Assembly: GCA_011050685.1 (NCBI GenBank) | Contig: DRFF01000143.1 | Span: forward strand, 37,798-101,797 | DNA from: Aurantimonas coralicida | Lineage (GTDB): Bacteria > Pseudomonadota > Alphaproteobacteria > Rhizobiales > Rhizobiaceae | Reading direction: 5' to 3' | DNA: 64,000 bases | Shown here: positions 1 through 8,349 of the stretch, piece after piece | Layout: every line of letters starts with the position of its first letter | Numbering within the stretch: position 1 is the stretch's first letter | Program-made: the position numbers and the translations under genes | The notes under the pieces: generated by a model | What the model was told of the DNA's origin: nothing | Seen by the model: the letters and a program-made list of their open reading frames with translations, nothing else | Database searches by the model: none

Positions 1-410
1 TTCCGGCATAGGTGCCCGTCGTCGGCGCCGAGATGTTCAGATTGGCGCCGCCATTCACCTTTGGATACGAATGGTCATCGACAAAAATCAAGGTCACGCC
101 GTCGCCCGAAAGTGTGGCTTTGGATGACAGATCGAGAGGGCCACCGGAAATGACGTAGGTCCCCGGCGCCAGCTTGATATTGGCGGAGGACGGAGCCTTC
201 AAGCCGCCGCAATAACGGCCGGGCTGGAGCGTGAAGTCACCGTCGCCCAGCGCCGCGTTGCTGGACAGGCAGGTCCCGGTTTTCGCAGGCATCGGCAGGT
301 CCGCATAGGGGTCCTCCATAGGATCGCAGCCACTCGTCACTTTCGGCGAGAATTGCCCCGCCCCGCCCCCAACGGCGCAAAAATCCTTGGCCTTGGCGGT
401 ACCCCCCCGG
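1..410 (-). pseudogene. Frameshifted downstream half of TadE/TadG-like gene, runs off left edge
   Basis: The reverse strand from about 410 to 1 reads continuously as a glycine- and serine-rich protein (segments such as DLPMPAKTGTCLSSNAALG, KLAPGTYVISGGPLDLSS and GVTLIFVDD). This is the usual composition of the C-terminal part of TadG-like proteins. It lies in a different frame from the N-terminal ORF at 337-957. The frames would join if the run of seven G (reverse strand, 402-408) held eight. It may be a true frameshift, a phase-variable tract or a sequencing error. The gene continues beyond base 1. Confidence 0.6.
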
Positions 411-957
411 ATTGGAAAAGCGCACTGCTCGAGATCGAATTGGAGTGGACCGAGCATTGCGGACCGATGAAGTCGGACGATCCGCCGAAGGAAATCGCCT
501 TCGACGCGGTTTGCGATAGGCCGATCATGCAGTAGCTCGACCGCAAGGGCCCGACGACGGCCTTCGCCAATACCTCCATCGGAAAGCTTTGCCCGAAGAT
601 CGGAAACGCCAGGGGATAGTCGTATGCTCCGGTGACCGTGACGCTGCGCTCGGCTTGGTTGATAGTGACCGCGACGGAAACAGCGTTGATCTTTTCGTTC
701 GATGCGAAGAACGACTTGCCATTGGCGATCAACGCCGCCTTGTCGGATTCGCTCAACTTGCTAAACTTCAGTCCGGCCGCCTTCACAGTCGCCAGCGCCG
801 CGCTGTCGGCGGCGTCCTGCATCACGCTCCGGTTGCTCAGCGCCGCCGAATAATCGACGGCAAGCCCCATCGCTCCAATCAGGGGAATGGCCAGCAACGC
901 CGTCATGATCGCGAAATTGCCCGACTGGCTATCCGCGAATTTCCTGATCATACGCAT
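337..957 (-). CDS. TadE/TadG-like pilus assembly protein, N-terminal part
   Basis: This is a 206-residue ORF. The N-terminus has the Tad-type arrangement: a basic start, SQSGNFAIMTALLAIPLIG (glycine followed by a hydrophobic segment, as in pseudopilin-like TadE/TadG proteins), then VDYSAALSNRSVMQDAADSAALA, the hallmark of the TadG-like N-terminal domain. Such proteins are membrane-anchored parts of Flp/Tad pilus machinery or related surface proteins. From about residue 187 the sequence turns into low-complexity arginine and proline (PPRPRIFAPLGAGRG) and stops, because the frame is lost at the G7 tract at 402-408. The native protein is therefore longer. No other tad genes lie in the window. 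The start follows a GGTGAGAG-like SD; ATG at 951 is an alternative. Confidence 0.7.
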   Translation of the reverse strand: MRMIRKFADSQSGNFAIMTALLAIPLIGAMGLAVDYSAALSNRSVMQDAADSAALATVKAAGLKFSKLSESDKAALIANGKSFFASNEKINAVSVAVTINQAERSVTVTGAYDYPLAFPIFGQSFPMEVLAKAVVGPLRSSYCMIGLSQTASKAISFGGSSDFIGPQCSVHSNSISSSALFQSGGVPPRPRIFAPLGAGRGNSRRK

Positions 958-1169
958 AACGCTCTCACCCGACAGATAATCACGGGCAATTTACAGCGGA
1001 CGCATTAATAGCGCTTTAAATAAACATGCCTAATCCGACGTAGCGGTAGGTTTCCGACCGGCCCGCCATCGATCGAAACATCCACAAAACGGCCGTAGAG
1101 CGGTCTAACGCCGCGCCGCCAAGACCGGCAGGGGTAGCGCCTTCATGGCCTTGGAGGCGATGGTGGTCG

Positions 1170-1463
1170 TCAGTTGACGCGACCAGCGCGACAGCGTCGG
1201 TAGGCTGCAGCGCCGTCGTCTCGCGCCTGCCGCCGATAGAGAAGATCGGCGCCAATGCTGTCTTCGTCGCGATCGATCCTGCCCTCGTAACTGTTTCCCG
1301 CCGTCTGGCGCCCATATTGCTGGCAGAAGGCCTCCGTTCCCCGTGGATTGGGGTTCGCCGAGACCTGCGCGCCGGCAATCGGCGAGAGATTGGGATAGGG
1401 CGTACCGGCATTGCAGCCGGCAAGGCCGACGACAATGCCCAGCAAGTGGATGGTGGCGCGCAT
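1170..1463 (-). CDS. Small putative lipoprotein, unknown function
   Basis: This 97-residue protein starts at ATG 1463, preceded by a clear SD (GGAGG, 5 nt spacing); longer ORFs upstream of this ATG lack such a site. The N-terminus MRATIHLLGIVVGLAGC is a short hydrophobic signal ending in a lipobox (LAGC), so the mature protein should be lipid-anchored at that Cys and face the periplasm. The rest is polar, with CQQYGRQTAGN and a C-terminal arginine-rich stretch. No family was recognised. It stands alone between the Tad-like gene and pabB, on the strand opposite pabB. Confidence 0.55.
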   Translation of the reverse strand: MRATIHLLGIVVGLAGCNAGTPYPNLSPIAGAQVSANPNPRGTEAFCQQYGRQTAGNSYEGRIDRDEDSIGADLLYRRQARDDGAAAYRRCRAGRVN

Positions 1464-1737
1464 AACTGCCTCCAATAACATGACGATCCTCAACCCTATC
1501 TGGAGCAGCGGGTGCCGGGCACCAAGGGTGATAAAGCATGCGTGTTCGCCACCGGTCCGCCATTTGGCCGTTTTTCCCGCTATGCTGATGCGGACACTCC
1601 CATCGCATTCCGTAGGGAAAGGCTGAACGACAGGTCGAGCTCGATGCGTTGTCCCATTCGGGTTGCGGTCAGCCCCGACCGTTAGTGCGGCTGCGGCCCC
1701 GTTTGACGCGCGCCCGCGCTTCTGGGCAATTGCCGTC

Positions 1738-3120
1738 ATGGTCTACGAAGAGATCGATCCCCTGGCGCCTGACGACGTGGCGGCCCGCCTCAGGCCGCTC
1801 GGCGGACTCGCCTTTCTCGACAGCGCCATGCGGCACGCGACGCTGGGCCGCTACGCCTATGTAGCAGCCTCGCCTTTCGCCCGCTTCGCCGTCGACGCGG
1901 GCGGCGCAATGCTGGACGGACGCCGGCTCGAAGGTGCCCCCTTGGCCGCGCTGGACGCGACCCTGCGGCAGTATCGCACCCAGACGATCGCCGGCCTGCC
2001 GCCGTTTCAGGGCGGCACCATCGGGTTCATCGGCTATGACTTCGCGCATCATCTGGAGCGGCTCGCAACGCCGCCGGATCTCGATCCGGAGGTGCCGAGC
2101 CTGCGGCTCAACCTTTACGACACGATTCTTGCGTTCGACCTCGTCGACGATCGGGCTTTCATCATCGCGTCCGGCCATCCCGCTGATGAGGCGAACCGCG
2201 AGCGTCACGCGCGTGCGCGTATCGCTGAGTACAAGGCGGCGCTCGCGACCCCGGCATCCGCATCCTCCGGCTCACCGGCACCCGCTCTCGACTGGCGTTC
2301 GAATTTCTTCGCCGCCGACTATCACGCGGCGATCGAACGGGTGCGCGACTACATCCTCGCCGGTGATATCTATCAGGCCAACATCGCCCAGACCTTCGAG
2401 GCAACCCTGCCGGACGGCTTCGATCCGTTTCAGCTCTATCTCAAGCTGCGGCGCAGCAATGCCGCCCCTTTCGGTGCCTTTCTCGACTATCCTGATCTCG
2501 CCATCGCCTCGTCCTCGCCGGAGCGGTTCCTCAAGCTCGATCGCCGCGCCGTCGAGACCCGCCCGATCAAGGGGACGGCGAAACGCGCGGCCGATCCGGC
2601 CCACGACCGGGCGCTCGCGACGGCACTGCTGGCTTCCGAGAAAGACCGGGCCGAGAATGTGATGATCGTTGACCTAATGCGCAACGATATCTCGCGGGTG
2701 TGCGATGCCGATTCCGTCGCGGTGCCGGTCTTGTGCGGGCTGGAAAGCTACGCGTCGGTGCATCACCTCGTTTCCGTCGTCACCGGCCGCCTCCTTGAAG
2801 GCATAACGCCGGGCGATCTCATCGCCGCGACCTTTCCGGGCGGTTCGATCACCGGAGCGCCGAAAATCCGTGCGATGGACATCATCACCGAGATCGAGAA
2901 GACCGCGCGAGGCCCCTATTGCGGCGCCATCGGCTATCTCGGCTTCGACGGCGCGATGGATCTCAACATCGCCATCCGCACCGTCAGCTTCGCCAATGGC
3001 AAGGCACGCCTCGCCGCCGGTGGCGGCATCACCGTCCTGTCCGATCCGGCCGCCGAATACGAGGAGACCTTCACCAAGGCGACCCGCGTCCTCGCGGCGT
3101 TCGAGGACGATGCCGGATGA
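1738..3120 (+). CDS. pabB: Aminodeoxychorismate synthase component I (PabB)
   Basis: Converts chorismate plus ammonia from PabA to 4-amino-4-deoxychorismate, in the route to p-aminobenzoate and folate. The chosen start (MVYEEIDPLAP) gives 460 residues, normal for the family; an in-frame ATG at 1663 would add 25 unlikely residues. The C-terminal half is the chorismate-binding domain, with PIKGTAKR, EKDRAENVMIVDLMRNDISR and the CGAIGYLGFDGAMDLNIAIRT block. The PIKG signature is the PabB form. The stop overlaps the pabA start (ATGA at 3117-3120), so the two are translationally coupled, as expected for the two subunits of one enzyme. Confidence 0.93.
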   Translation: MVYEEIDPLAPDDVAARLRPLGGLAFLDSAMRHATLGRYAYVAASPFARFAVDAGGAMLDGRRLEGAPLAALDATLRQYRTQTIAGLPPFQGGTIGFIGYDFAHHLERLATPPDLDPEVPSLRLNLYDTILAFDLVDDRAFIIASGHPADEANRERHARARIAEYKAALATPASASSGSPAPALDWRSNFFAADYHAAIERVRDYILAGDIYQANIAQTFEATLPDGFDPFQLYLKLRRSNAAPFGAFLDYPDLAIASSSPERFLKLDRRAVETRPIKGTAKRAADPAHDRALATALLASEKDRAENVMIVDLMRNDISRVCDADSVAVPVLCGLESYASVHHLVSVVTGRLLEGITPGDLIAATFPGGSITGAPKIRAMDIITEIEKTARGPYCGAIGYLGFDGAMDLNIAIRTVSFANGKARLAAGGGITVLSDPAAEYEETFTKATRVLAAFEDDAG

Positions 3121-3713
3121 TCCTCGTCATCGACAACTACGACAGCTTCGTCTTCAACGTCGCCCGCTATCTCGACCGATTGGGCGGCCAGACACGGGTC
3201 GTGCGCAACGATTCGCTGACATTGGCCGACATCGAGGCATTGCGGCCGACGTCCATCATCGTTTCCCCCGGCCCCTGCACGCCGGCCGAGGCGGGAATCT
3301 CGCGCGATCTGGTTCGCGCGTTTTCCGGGCGACTTCCCATCCTCGGCGTCTGTCTCGGCCATCAGGTGATCGGCGAGGTCTTCGGCGGCACCGTGCTTCG
3401 CGCGATGAAGCCGATGCACGGCCGGGCCTCGGAACTCCATCATGGTGCGACGGGCTTGTTCGAGACAATGCCAAGCCCGACGACTGTGGGGCGCTACCAT
3501 TCGCTGATCGTCGAGGAGACACCGGCGATGCTGGAGAGCCTGCGTGTCGACGCGCGCTCGGCGGAAGGCGAGATCATGGCGCTTTCCCATCGCGCACACC
3601 CGACCTATGGCATCCAGTTTCACCCTGAATCGGTGCTGAGCGAACAGGGCGAACTGATCTTCAAGAACTTCCTGACCCTCGCTGAGGCCTGGCATGACCG
3701 ACATCTGGCTTAA
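3117..3713 (+). CDS. pabA: Aminodeoxychorismate synthase glutamine amidotransferase (PabA)
   Basis: This 198-residue class I glutamine amidotransferase releases ammonia from glutamine for PabB. The triad is visible: Cys79 in GVCLGHQ and His169/Glu171 in IQFHPES. It begins with the typical MILVIDNYDSFVFN. The TrpG and PabA forms are hard to tell apart. Coupling to pabB by an ATGA overlap and to the class IV aminotransferase downstream (20-nt overlap) argues for folate use, although it could serve both pathways. The start is set by the overlap. Confidence 0.9.
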   Translation: MILVIDNYDSFVFNVARYLDRLGGQTRVVRNDSLTLADIEALRPTSIIVSPGPCTPAEAGISRDLVRAFSGRLPILGVCLGHQVIGEVFGGTVLRAMKPMHGRASELHHGATGLFETMPSPTTVGRYHSLIVEETPAMLESLRVDARSAEGEIMALSHRAHPTYGIQFHPESVLSEQGELIFKNFLTLAEAWHDRHLA

Positions 3714-4557
3714 CGGCGTCTTCGCCCCGTGCGACGGCGCGATCGCCGCGAACGACCGCGGCCTGCTTCTCGCCGACGGCGTCTTCGACACGGCGCTGGT
3801 TCTCGGCGGCCGGGTGTTCCGCATGGGCGAGCATCTCGACCGTCTGGTCACGGCTGCCGAATGCCTGGATATCCCCGTGGCCCGAAACGATCTGCAGGCC
3901 GCCATGTTCGCGCTGGCGGCTCGACAGGGGAACGGCTCGATCCGACTCACCCTGACGCGCGGGCCGGGACCACGCGGCATCGCCCTCCCCGCTGACGCGC
4001 ATCCGAGCCTTCTCGGCTCTTCCGCGCCGCTGACGTCGAGCGCGATGTTCTCGGCGACCCGCCTGGATGTGTCCTCGATCCGGCGCAATGAGACCTCGCC
4101 CACCACACGGATGAAATCACTGGCGTATCTCGATGCGGTCCTCGCCAATCACGCGGCCCGGCAGGTGGGCGCCGACGAGGCCCTGTTCCTCAACACCAAG
4201 GATCGCGTCGCGTGCTCGGCGCTCGCCAACGTCTTCGTGCTCAAGGACGGGGAACTGTCGACCCCGCCGCTTGCCGACGGCGTTCTCGACGGGATTACCC
4301 GCCGCTGGGTTCTCGCACATGCCGGAGAGTTCGGCCTTACCGTTCGCGAACGCTCGCTCGGGCTTGCCGATCTCGCGGACGCCACGGTGTTCCTGACCAA
4401 CAGCCTGCGGCTGATCTCGCCCGCAACGCTCGATCCGTCGACCATCGGACGACCGGACGGTCCGCTCACCCCTTTGATGATCGGGCTATGCGAGGCGATC
4501 GCCGCCGAATGCGGCATCGATCCGCGCGCTCTGGGCGCCGTCGTCGAGCCGCACTGA
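3694..4557 (+). CDS. pabC: Class IV PLP enzyme, probable aminodeoxychorismate lyase
   Basis: This 287-residue fold-type IV aminotransferase-like protein has an N-terminal DIWLNGVFAPCDGAIAANDRG, the region of the PLP-phosphate pocket RLTLTRGPGPRG, and the Schiff-base lysine most likely at Lys141 (TTRMKSLAYLDAVL). This fold covers both 4-amino-4-deoxychorismate lyase (PabC, releasing pyruvate and PABA) and branched-chain or D-amino acid aminotransferases. The gene overlaps pabA by 20 nt in a pabB-pabA-pabC order, so PabC is the most economical reading, but sequence alone does not exclude an aminotransferase. Confidence 0.78.
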   Translation: MTDIWLNGVFAPCDGAIAANDRGLLLADGVFDTALVLGGRVFRMGEHLDRLVTAAECLDIPVARNDLQAAMFALAARQGNGSIRLTLTRGPGPRGIALPADAHPSLLGSSAPLTSSAMFSATRLDVSSIRRNETSPTTRMKSLAYLDAVLANHAARQVGADEALFLNTKDRVACSALANVFVLKDGELSTPPLADGVLDGITRRWVLAHAGEFGLTVRERSLGLADLADATVFLTNSLRLISPATLDPSTIGRPDGPLTPLMIGLCEAIAAECGIDPRALGAVVEPH

Positions 4558-4587
4558 CGGAGACGGCGCTCCACTCGGCCGCATGGC

Positions 4588-4998
4588 TCAGCCTCGCCGG
4601 TTGCCGGCCGCCACGAGCCAGGCCGGATTGAACCAGGTGTCCGCCTCGCCGTCATAGGGCAGCGTATTGATGTCCCAGTGCCGGACATAAGGCGCGTAGA
4701 CATCCCAGACGGCTGGCCCTCCCCCCACATAAACGACGCGGCTGGGAAAGCGGGAGAGCACCTCCTGCGGATCATCCGACGAGCGAATCTCGACGATGAC
4801 CCGGTCGTTCCTGGCAAAGCTTGGAAAGGAGGCGACCGTCTTCGGTCCGGCGATCAGCACATGGCCGCGGGTGATCTCGAAAAAACGCTCGACGTCCTCG
4901 GTAAAGACCCGCTCCGGCCGCCCCTCCCATGGCAACTGTCCGCCAAGGCCAAGCTGTCCGCTGCGACCGATCGCGCAGATGACCCGCACATCCGCCAT
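4588..4998 (-). CDS. folA: Dihydrofolate reductase-like protein
   Basis: This 136-residue protein starts MADVRVICAIGRSGQLGLGGQLPW, matching the DHFR N-terminus (loop containing LPW and the nearby acidic substrate-binding position, here E25). GHVLIAGPKTVASFP corresponds to the NADPH-binding segment and YVGGGPAVWDVY to the later GG loop. It is about 20 residues shorter than ordinary DHFRs (about 159) and diverges in the middle, so it may be a minimal or specialised member. It converges on the pab operon, which supports a folate role. Start at 4998, after GGAAGGAAT, is better than the upstream in-frame ATG at 5124. Confidence 0.72.
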   Translation of the reverse strand: MADVRVICAIGRSGQLGLGGQLPWEGRPERVFTEDVERFFEITRGHVLIAGPKTVASFPSFARNDRVIVEIRSSDDPQEVLSRFPSRVVYVGGGPAVWDVYAPYVRHWDINTLPYDGEADTWFNPAWLVAAGNRRG

Positions 4999-5145
4999 AA
5001 GTCCATTCCTTCCGTGTCCGCATTTCGGGCAAAGCCACCGCCACGCGCGACATGGCGAGCCTCGGCCGAAAAAATTCGCCAAGAGGCGCCGACAGGGAAC
5101 CCTTACGATTTCGGTTTCGTTCATAAACTAGTTAAAAGATTGATG

Positions 5146-5170
5146 GCCGGCTATCGGTCAATAAACCGGC
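5146..5170. promoter_or_regulatory. Inverted repeat at MarR gene start, candidate autoregulatory operator
   Basis: GCCGG at 5146-5150 and CCGGC at 5166-5170 form an inverted repeat, with CGGT/ACCG (5155-5158, 5165-5168) nested in it. It ends exactly at the annotated ATG of the MarR gene and sits in the divergent spacer with the folA-like gene. MarR proteins commonly bind such palindromes over their own promoter. The function is inferred. Confidence 0.3.
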
Positions 5171-5659
5171 ATGGATATGAACATAACAGTCCCCCTTGTA
5201 TCGGAAGCGAGAATGGATCCCGGCCAGTCATTGGCCATCCTCCCCTCGCTTCTTTCGATTGCGAAATCGACACGCGCCTTTCAGGCGCTGCTGCTGGCCG
5301 AAATTGGTCTTCATCCCGGCCAGGATCAATTGCTGGACAGCCTTGACCCGGCCAATCCGACGAGCGTGTCGATGCTCGCCGACCGGTTGTCGGTCCGACC
5401 TTCAACGGTATCGAAGATGCTCGACAGGCTGATCGATAGAGGGCTGGTGGCGCGCACGCCCAATATCCGAGACGCCCGACAGACCATGGTCCAGCTGACA
5501 CCGATGGGCGAGGAGGCGCAGGTCGCCATTCGCGATATCTGGCACCGTCTGGAAGACGATCTGGCGACTTCCATCCCGTCAGGGGATATCGCCGCGCTCA
5601 ACCGGTCTTTGATGCATGTCGGTGAAATTCTCGCTCAGAAACTGCGCCGACTCCGCTAA
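5171..5659 (+). CDS. MarR-family transcriptional regulator
   Basis: This 162-residue winged-helix regulator has helix-turn-helix plus wing at about residues 65-105 (SVSMLADRLSVRPSTVSKM, then DRLIDRGLVARTPNIRDARQ). The wing sequence with R-x-x-x-x-D-x-R is typical of MarR. It should act as a dimer, often as a repressor relieved by a small phenolic or acidic ligand; the ligand cannot be read from the sequence. The gene is divergent from the folA-like gene. A shorter start at ATG 5213 (MDPGQSLAIL), after GGAAGCGAG, has a better SD than 5171 and would leave the palindrome in the leader. Confidence 0.85.
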   Translation: MDMNITVPLVSEARMDPGQSLAILPSLLSIAKSTRAFQALLLAEIGLHPGQDQLLDSLDPANPTSVSMLADRLSVRPSTVSKMLDRLIDRGLVARTPNIRDARQTMVQLTPMGEEAQVAIRDIWHRLEDDLATSIPSGDIAALNRSLMHVGEILAQKLRRLR

Positions 5660-5767
5660 TCGAAGGCCGCGAAAGCGCGGTCGCCATCGCAGCGTCTATC
5701 GCTTCGAAATATTCTGACCACTGCGCGGCTGCGGCTGTTTCCGCCGCACAGACGTCTCGACGCAAAC

Positions 5768-5787
5768 CGGGCGCCCTTGGGCGCCCG
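5768..5787. terminator. Bidirectional terminator-like hairpin
   Basis: CGGGCGCC, a CTTG loop and GGCGCCCG give an 8-bp perfect GC stem between the 3' ends of the convergent MarR gene and mmsA. T runs on either side are weak, so this is a plausible but not textbook intrinsic terminator. Confidence 0.5.
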
Positions 5788-5814
5788 TTCGCATGCACGA
5801 ACTTGATATCGCGA

Positions 5815-7314
5815 TCAGCCCATGGCCTTGAAGTTGAATTCGGCGCCGTCCTTGATGCCCGACGGCCAGCGCTGGGTCACCGTCTTGGTCCGGGTGTAAA
5901 AGCGGAAAGCGTCGGGGCCATGCTGGTTGAGATCGCCGAAGCCGGAGGCCTTCCAGCCGCCGAAGGTGTAATAGGCGAGCGGCACCGGGATCGGCACGTT
6001 GACGCCGACCATGCCGATATTGATGCGGCTGGCGAAGTCGCGTGCCGCGTCGCCGTCGCGGGTGTAGATCGCGACGCCGTTGCCGTATTCGTGCTCCATC
6101 GGCAGCGACAGGGCTTCCTCGTAGTTCTTGGCGCGCACCACCGACAGGACGGGGCCGAAGATCTCGGTCTTGTAGATGTCCATGTCGCGGGTGACGTCGT
6201 CGAACAGGCAGGCGCCGACGAAAAACCCGTCCTCATAGCCCTGCATCTTGAAGCCGCGACCGTCGACGACAAGCTTTGCGCCTTCCTCGACACCCCGATC
6301 GATGAGGCCCAGAACGCGCTTTTTCGCCTCGCCGGTGACCAGCGGTCCCATATCGACGTCGTCGCCGGCCGTATAGGGGGCAATCTTCAGCGCCTCGACC
6401 CTCGGGATCAGCTTTTCGACTAGCCGGTTCGCGGTCTCCTCGCCGACAGGCACCGCGACCGAGACCGCCATGCAGCGCTCGCCAGCCGCGCCGTAGCCGG
6501 CGCCGATCAACGCGTCGGCCGCCTTGTCGATGTCGGCGTCGGGCATGATGATCATGTGGTTCTTGGCGCCGCCAAAGCACTGGACGCGCTTGCCGTTGGC
6601 GCAGCCGCGCGAATAAATGTACTGGGCGATCGGGGTCGAGCCGACGAAGCCGATGGCCTGGATGTCGGGGTCGTCGAGGATCGCGTCGACCGCGCCCTTG
6701 TCGCCGTTGACGACGTTGAGAATTCCCTCCGGCAGCCCAGCCTCGACCATCAGTTCGGCGAGCATGATCGGCACCGACGGGTCGCGCTCCGACGGCTTCA
6801 GGATGAAGGCGTTGCCGCAGGCGATCGCCGGCGCGAACTTCCACATCGGGATCATCGCCGGAAAGTTGAACGGGGTGATGCCGGCGACGACGCCGAGCGG
6901 CTGGCGGATCGAATAGATGTCGATGCCAGGGCCGGCACCTTCGGTGAATTCACCCTTCAGAAGGTGCGGGAGGCCGATGCAGAACTCGACGACCTCGAGC
7001 CCGCGCTGTACGTCGCCCTTGGCGTCGGGGATGGTCTTGCCGTGCTCGCGCGACAGCGCCTCGGCGAGCTTGTCCATGTCGCGATTGAGCAGTTCGACGA
7101 ACTTCATCATCACGCGGGCGCGTCGCTGCGGATTAGTCGCCGCCCAGGCCGGCTGGGCCGTCTTGGCGTTCTCGACGGCGGTGCGAAGCTCGTCGGCGCT
7201 CGCCAGCGCGACCTTGGCCTGGACCTCGCCAGTCGCCGGATTGAACACGTCGGCGGTGCGTCCGCTGGTGCCGGCGACGCGCTTGCCGCCAATGTAGTGA
7301 CCGATCTGTTCCAT
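5815..7314 (-). CDS. mmsA: CoA-acylating methylmalonate-semialdehyde dehydrogenase
   Basis: This 499-residue aldehyde dehydrogenase oxidises (methyl)malonate semialdehyde with CoA and NAD+ to propionyl- or acetyl-CoA, in valine and inositol breakdown. Features are IGHYIGGKRVAGTSGRTADVFNP at the N-terminus, ITPFNFPAMIPMWKF, GFVGSTPIA (NAD site), and the catalytic Cys281 in GAAGERCMAVSVAV, the MmsA version of the active site. The general-base Glu of other ALDHs is replaced in FGGAKNHM, also typical. Length is normal. The start is supported by GAGGAGG just upstream. A divergent LysR gene begins 121 bp away and may control it. Confidence 0.93.
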   Translation of the reverse strand: MEQIGHYIGGKRVAGTSGRTADVFNPATGEVQAKVALASADELRTAVENAKTAQPAWAATNPQRRARVMMKFVELLNRDMDKLAEALSREHGKTIPDAKGDVQRGLEVVEFCIGLPHLLKGEFTEGAGPGIDIYSIRQPLGVVAGITPFNFPAMIPMWKFAPAIACGNAFILKPSERDPSVPIMLAELMVEAGLPEGILNVVNGDKGAVDAILDDPDIQAIGFVGSTPIAQYIYSRGCANGKRVQCFGGAKNHMIIMPDADIDKAADALIGAGYGAAGERCMAVSVAVPVGEETANRLVEKLIPRVEALKIAPYTAGDDVDMGPLVTGEAKKRVLGLIDRGVEEGAKLVVDGRGFKMQGYEDGFFVGACLFDDVTRDMDIYKTEIFGPVLSVVRAKNYEEALSLPMEHEYGNGVAIYTRDGDAARDFASRINIGMVGVNVPIPVPLAYYTFGGWKASGFGDLNQHGPDAFRFYTRTKTVTQRWPSGIKDGAEFNFKAMG

Positions 7315-7435
7315 CTGGTTCCTCCTCAGGATTTTGCCTTGCCGTCTATCTCGCGCGGCACCGGCGAAAAGCCAATCCTTCGCATCGCGCATCCATTGTG
7401 CGAAAAGTAACGTCCATCAGGCCGGAGCAGAGCGA

Positions 7436-8323
7436 ATGGGCATGAATTGGGATGACGTCCGGCTGTTTCTGGCGGTGGCGCGGGCCGGGCAGATTCTGGC
7501 CGCAGCGCGGCGGCTGGAACTGAACCACGCAACCGTCGGGCGACGGCTGACGGCGCTGGAGACGGCCTTCGGCGCCCGGCTCCTGGTTCGCCGGCCGAAC
7601 GGCTGCGAACTCACCGACACCGGCCGGGCATTTCTGGAACAGGCCGAGCGCATGGAAGCGGCTATGCTCACCGCCCGCGCCGCTGTCGGCGGCACCGACA
7701 TCGCGCTGTCCGGCACCGTGCGGGTTGGCGCGCCGGACGGCTTCGGCACCGTTTTCCTCGCCCCCCGTCTCTGGCAATTGACCGAGCGCCATCCGAACCT
7801 CACCGTGCAACTCGTCCCGGTGCCCCGCGCCTTTTCGATCTCGCGCCGCGAAGCCGACATCGCCATCACCATCGAACGACCCGAGACGGGGCGTCTGGTC
7901 GCCGCCAAGCTTACCGACTATGCGCTCGGGCTTTACGCCGCCCCGGCCTATCTCGCCGAACACGGAGAGCCGCGCACGCTCGCGGACCTCGCCGTTCACC
8001 GCCTTGTCGGCGCCGTCGAGGACCTCTTGTACAGTCCGAAACTGGCCTATTACGGCGACGTCACCGCCGAGTGGCCGTCGCGTTTCGAGGTGTCGAGCGC
8101 GCTGGGCCAGACCGAGGCGGTGGCCGCCGGCGCCGGCATCGGCATTCTGCACGGCTTCATGGCGGCGGGGCGCGCGGACCTTGTCCGCGTGCTGCCGGAG
8201 CAGACGATCCACCGGGCCTACTGGCTGGTCTATCACGAGAGCGTCCGGGACGTGCGCCGCATCGCCGCCGTGGCCGATTTCATCCGCGAGATCGTGGCGA
8301 CGGACCGCGCCGCCTTTGCATGA
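7436..8323 (+). CDS. LysR-family transcriptional regulator
   Basis: This LysR protein of about 295 residues has an N-terminal winged HTH (WDDVRLFLAVARAGQILAAARRLELNHATVGRRLTALE) and a C-terminal periplasmic-binding-type effector domain. It is divergent from mmsA and separated by 121 bp, the usual arrangement in which a LysR activator controls the neighbour and itself. ATG 7442 is an equally possible start. Its stop overlaps the first possible ATG of the phospholipase D gene downstream. Confidence 0.88.
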   Translation: MGMNWDDVRLFLAVARAGQILAAARRLELNHATVGRRLTALETAFGARLLVRRPNGCELTDTGRAFLEQAERMEAAMLTARAAVGGTDIALSGTVRVGAPDGFGTVFLAPRLWQLTERHPNLTVQLVPVPRAFSISRREADIAITIERPETGRLVAAKLTDYALGLYAAPAYLAEHGEPRTLADLAVHRLVGAVEDLLYSPKLAYYGDVTAEWPSRFEVSSALGQTEAVAAGAGIGILHGFMAAGRADLVRVLPEQTIHRAYWLVYHESVRDVRRIAAVADFIREIVATDRAAFA

Positions 8324-8349
8324 TCGATCCCAGCGAGAGAACCAATGTC

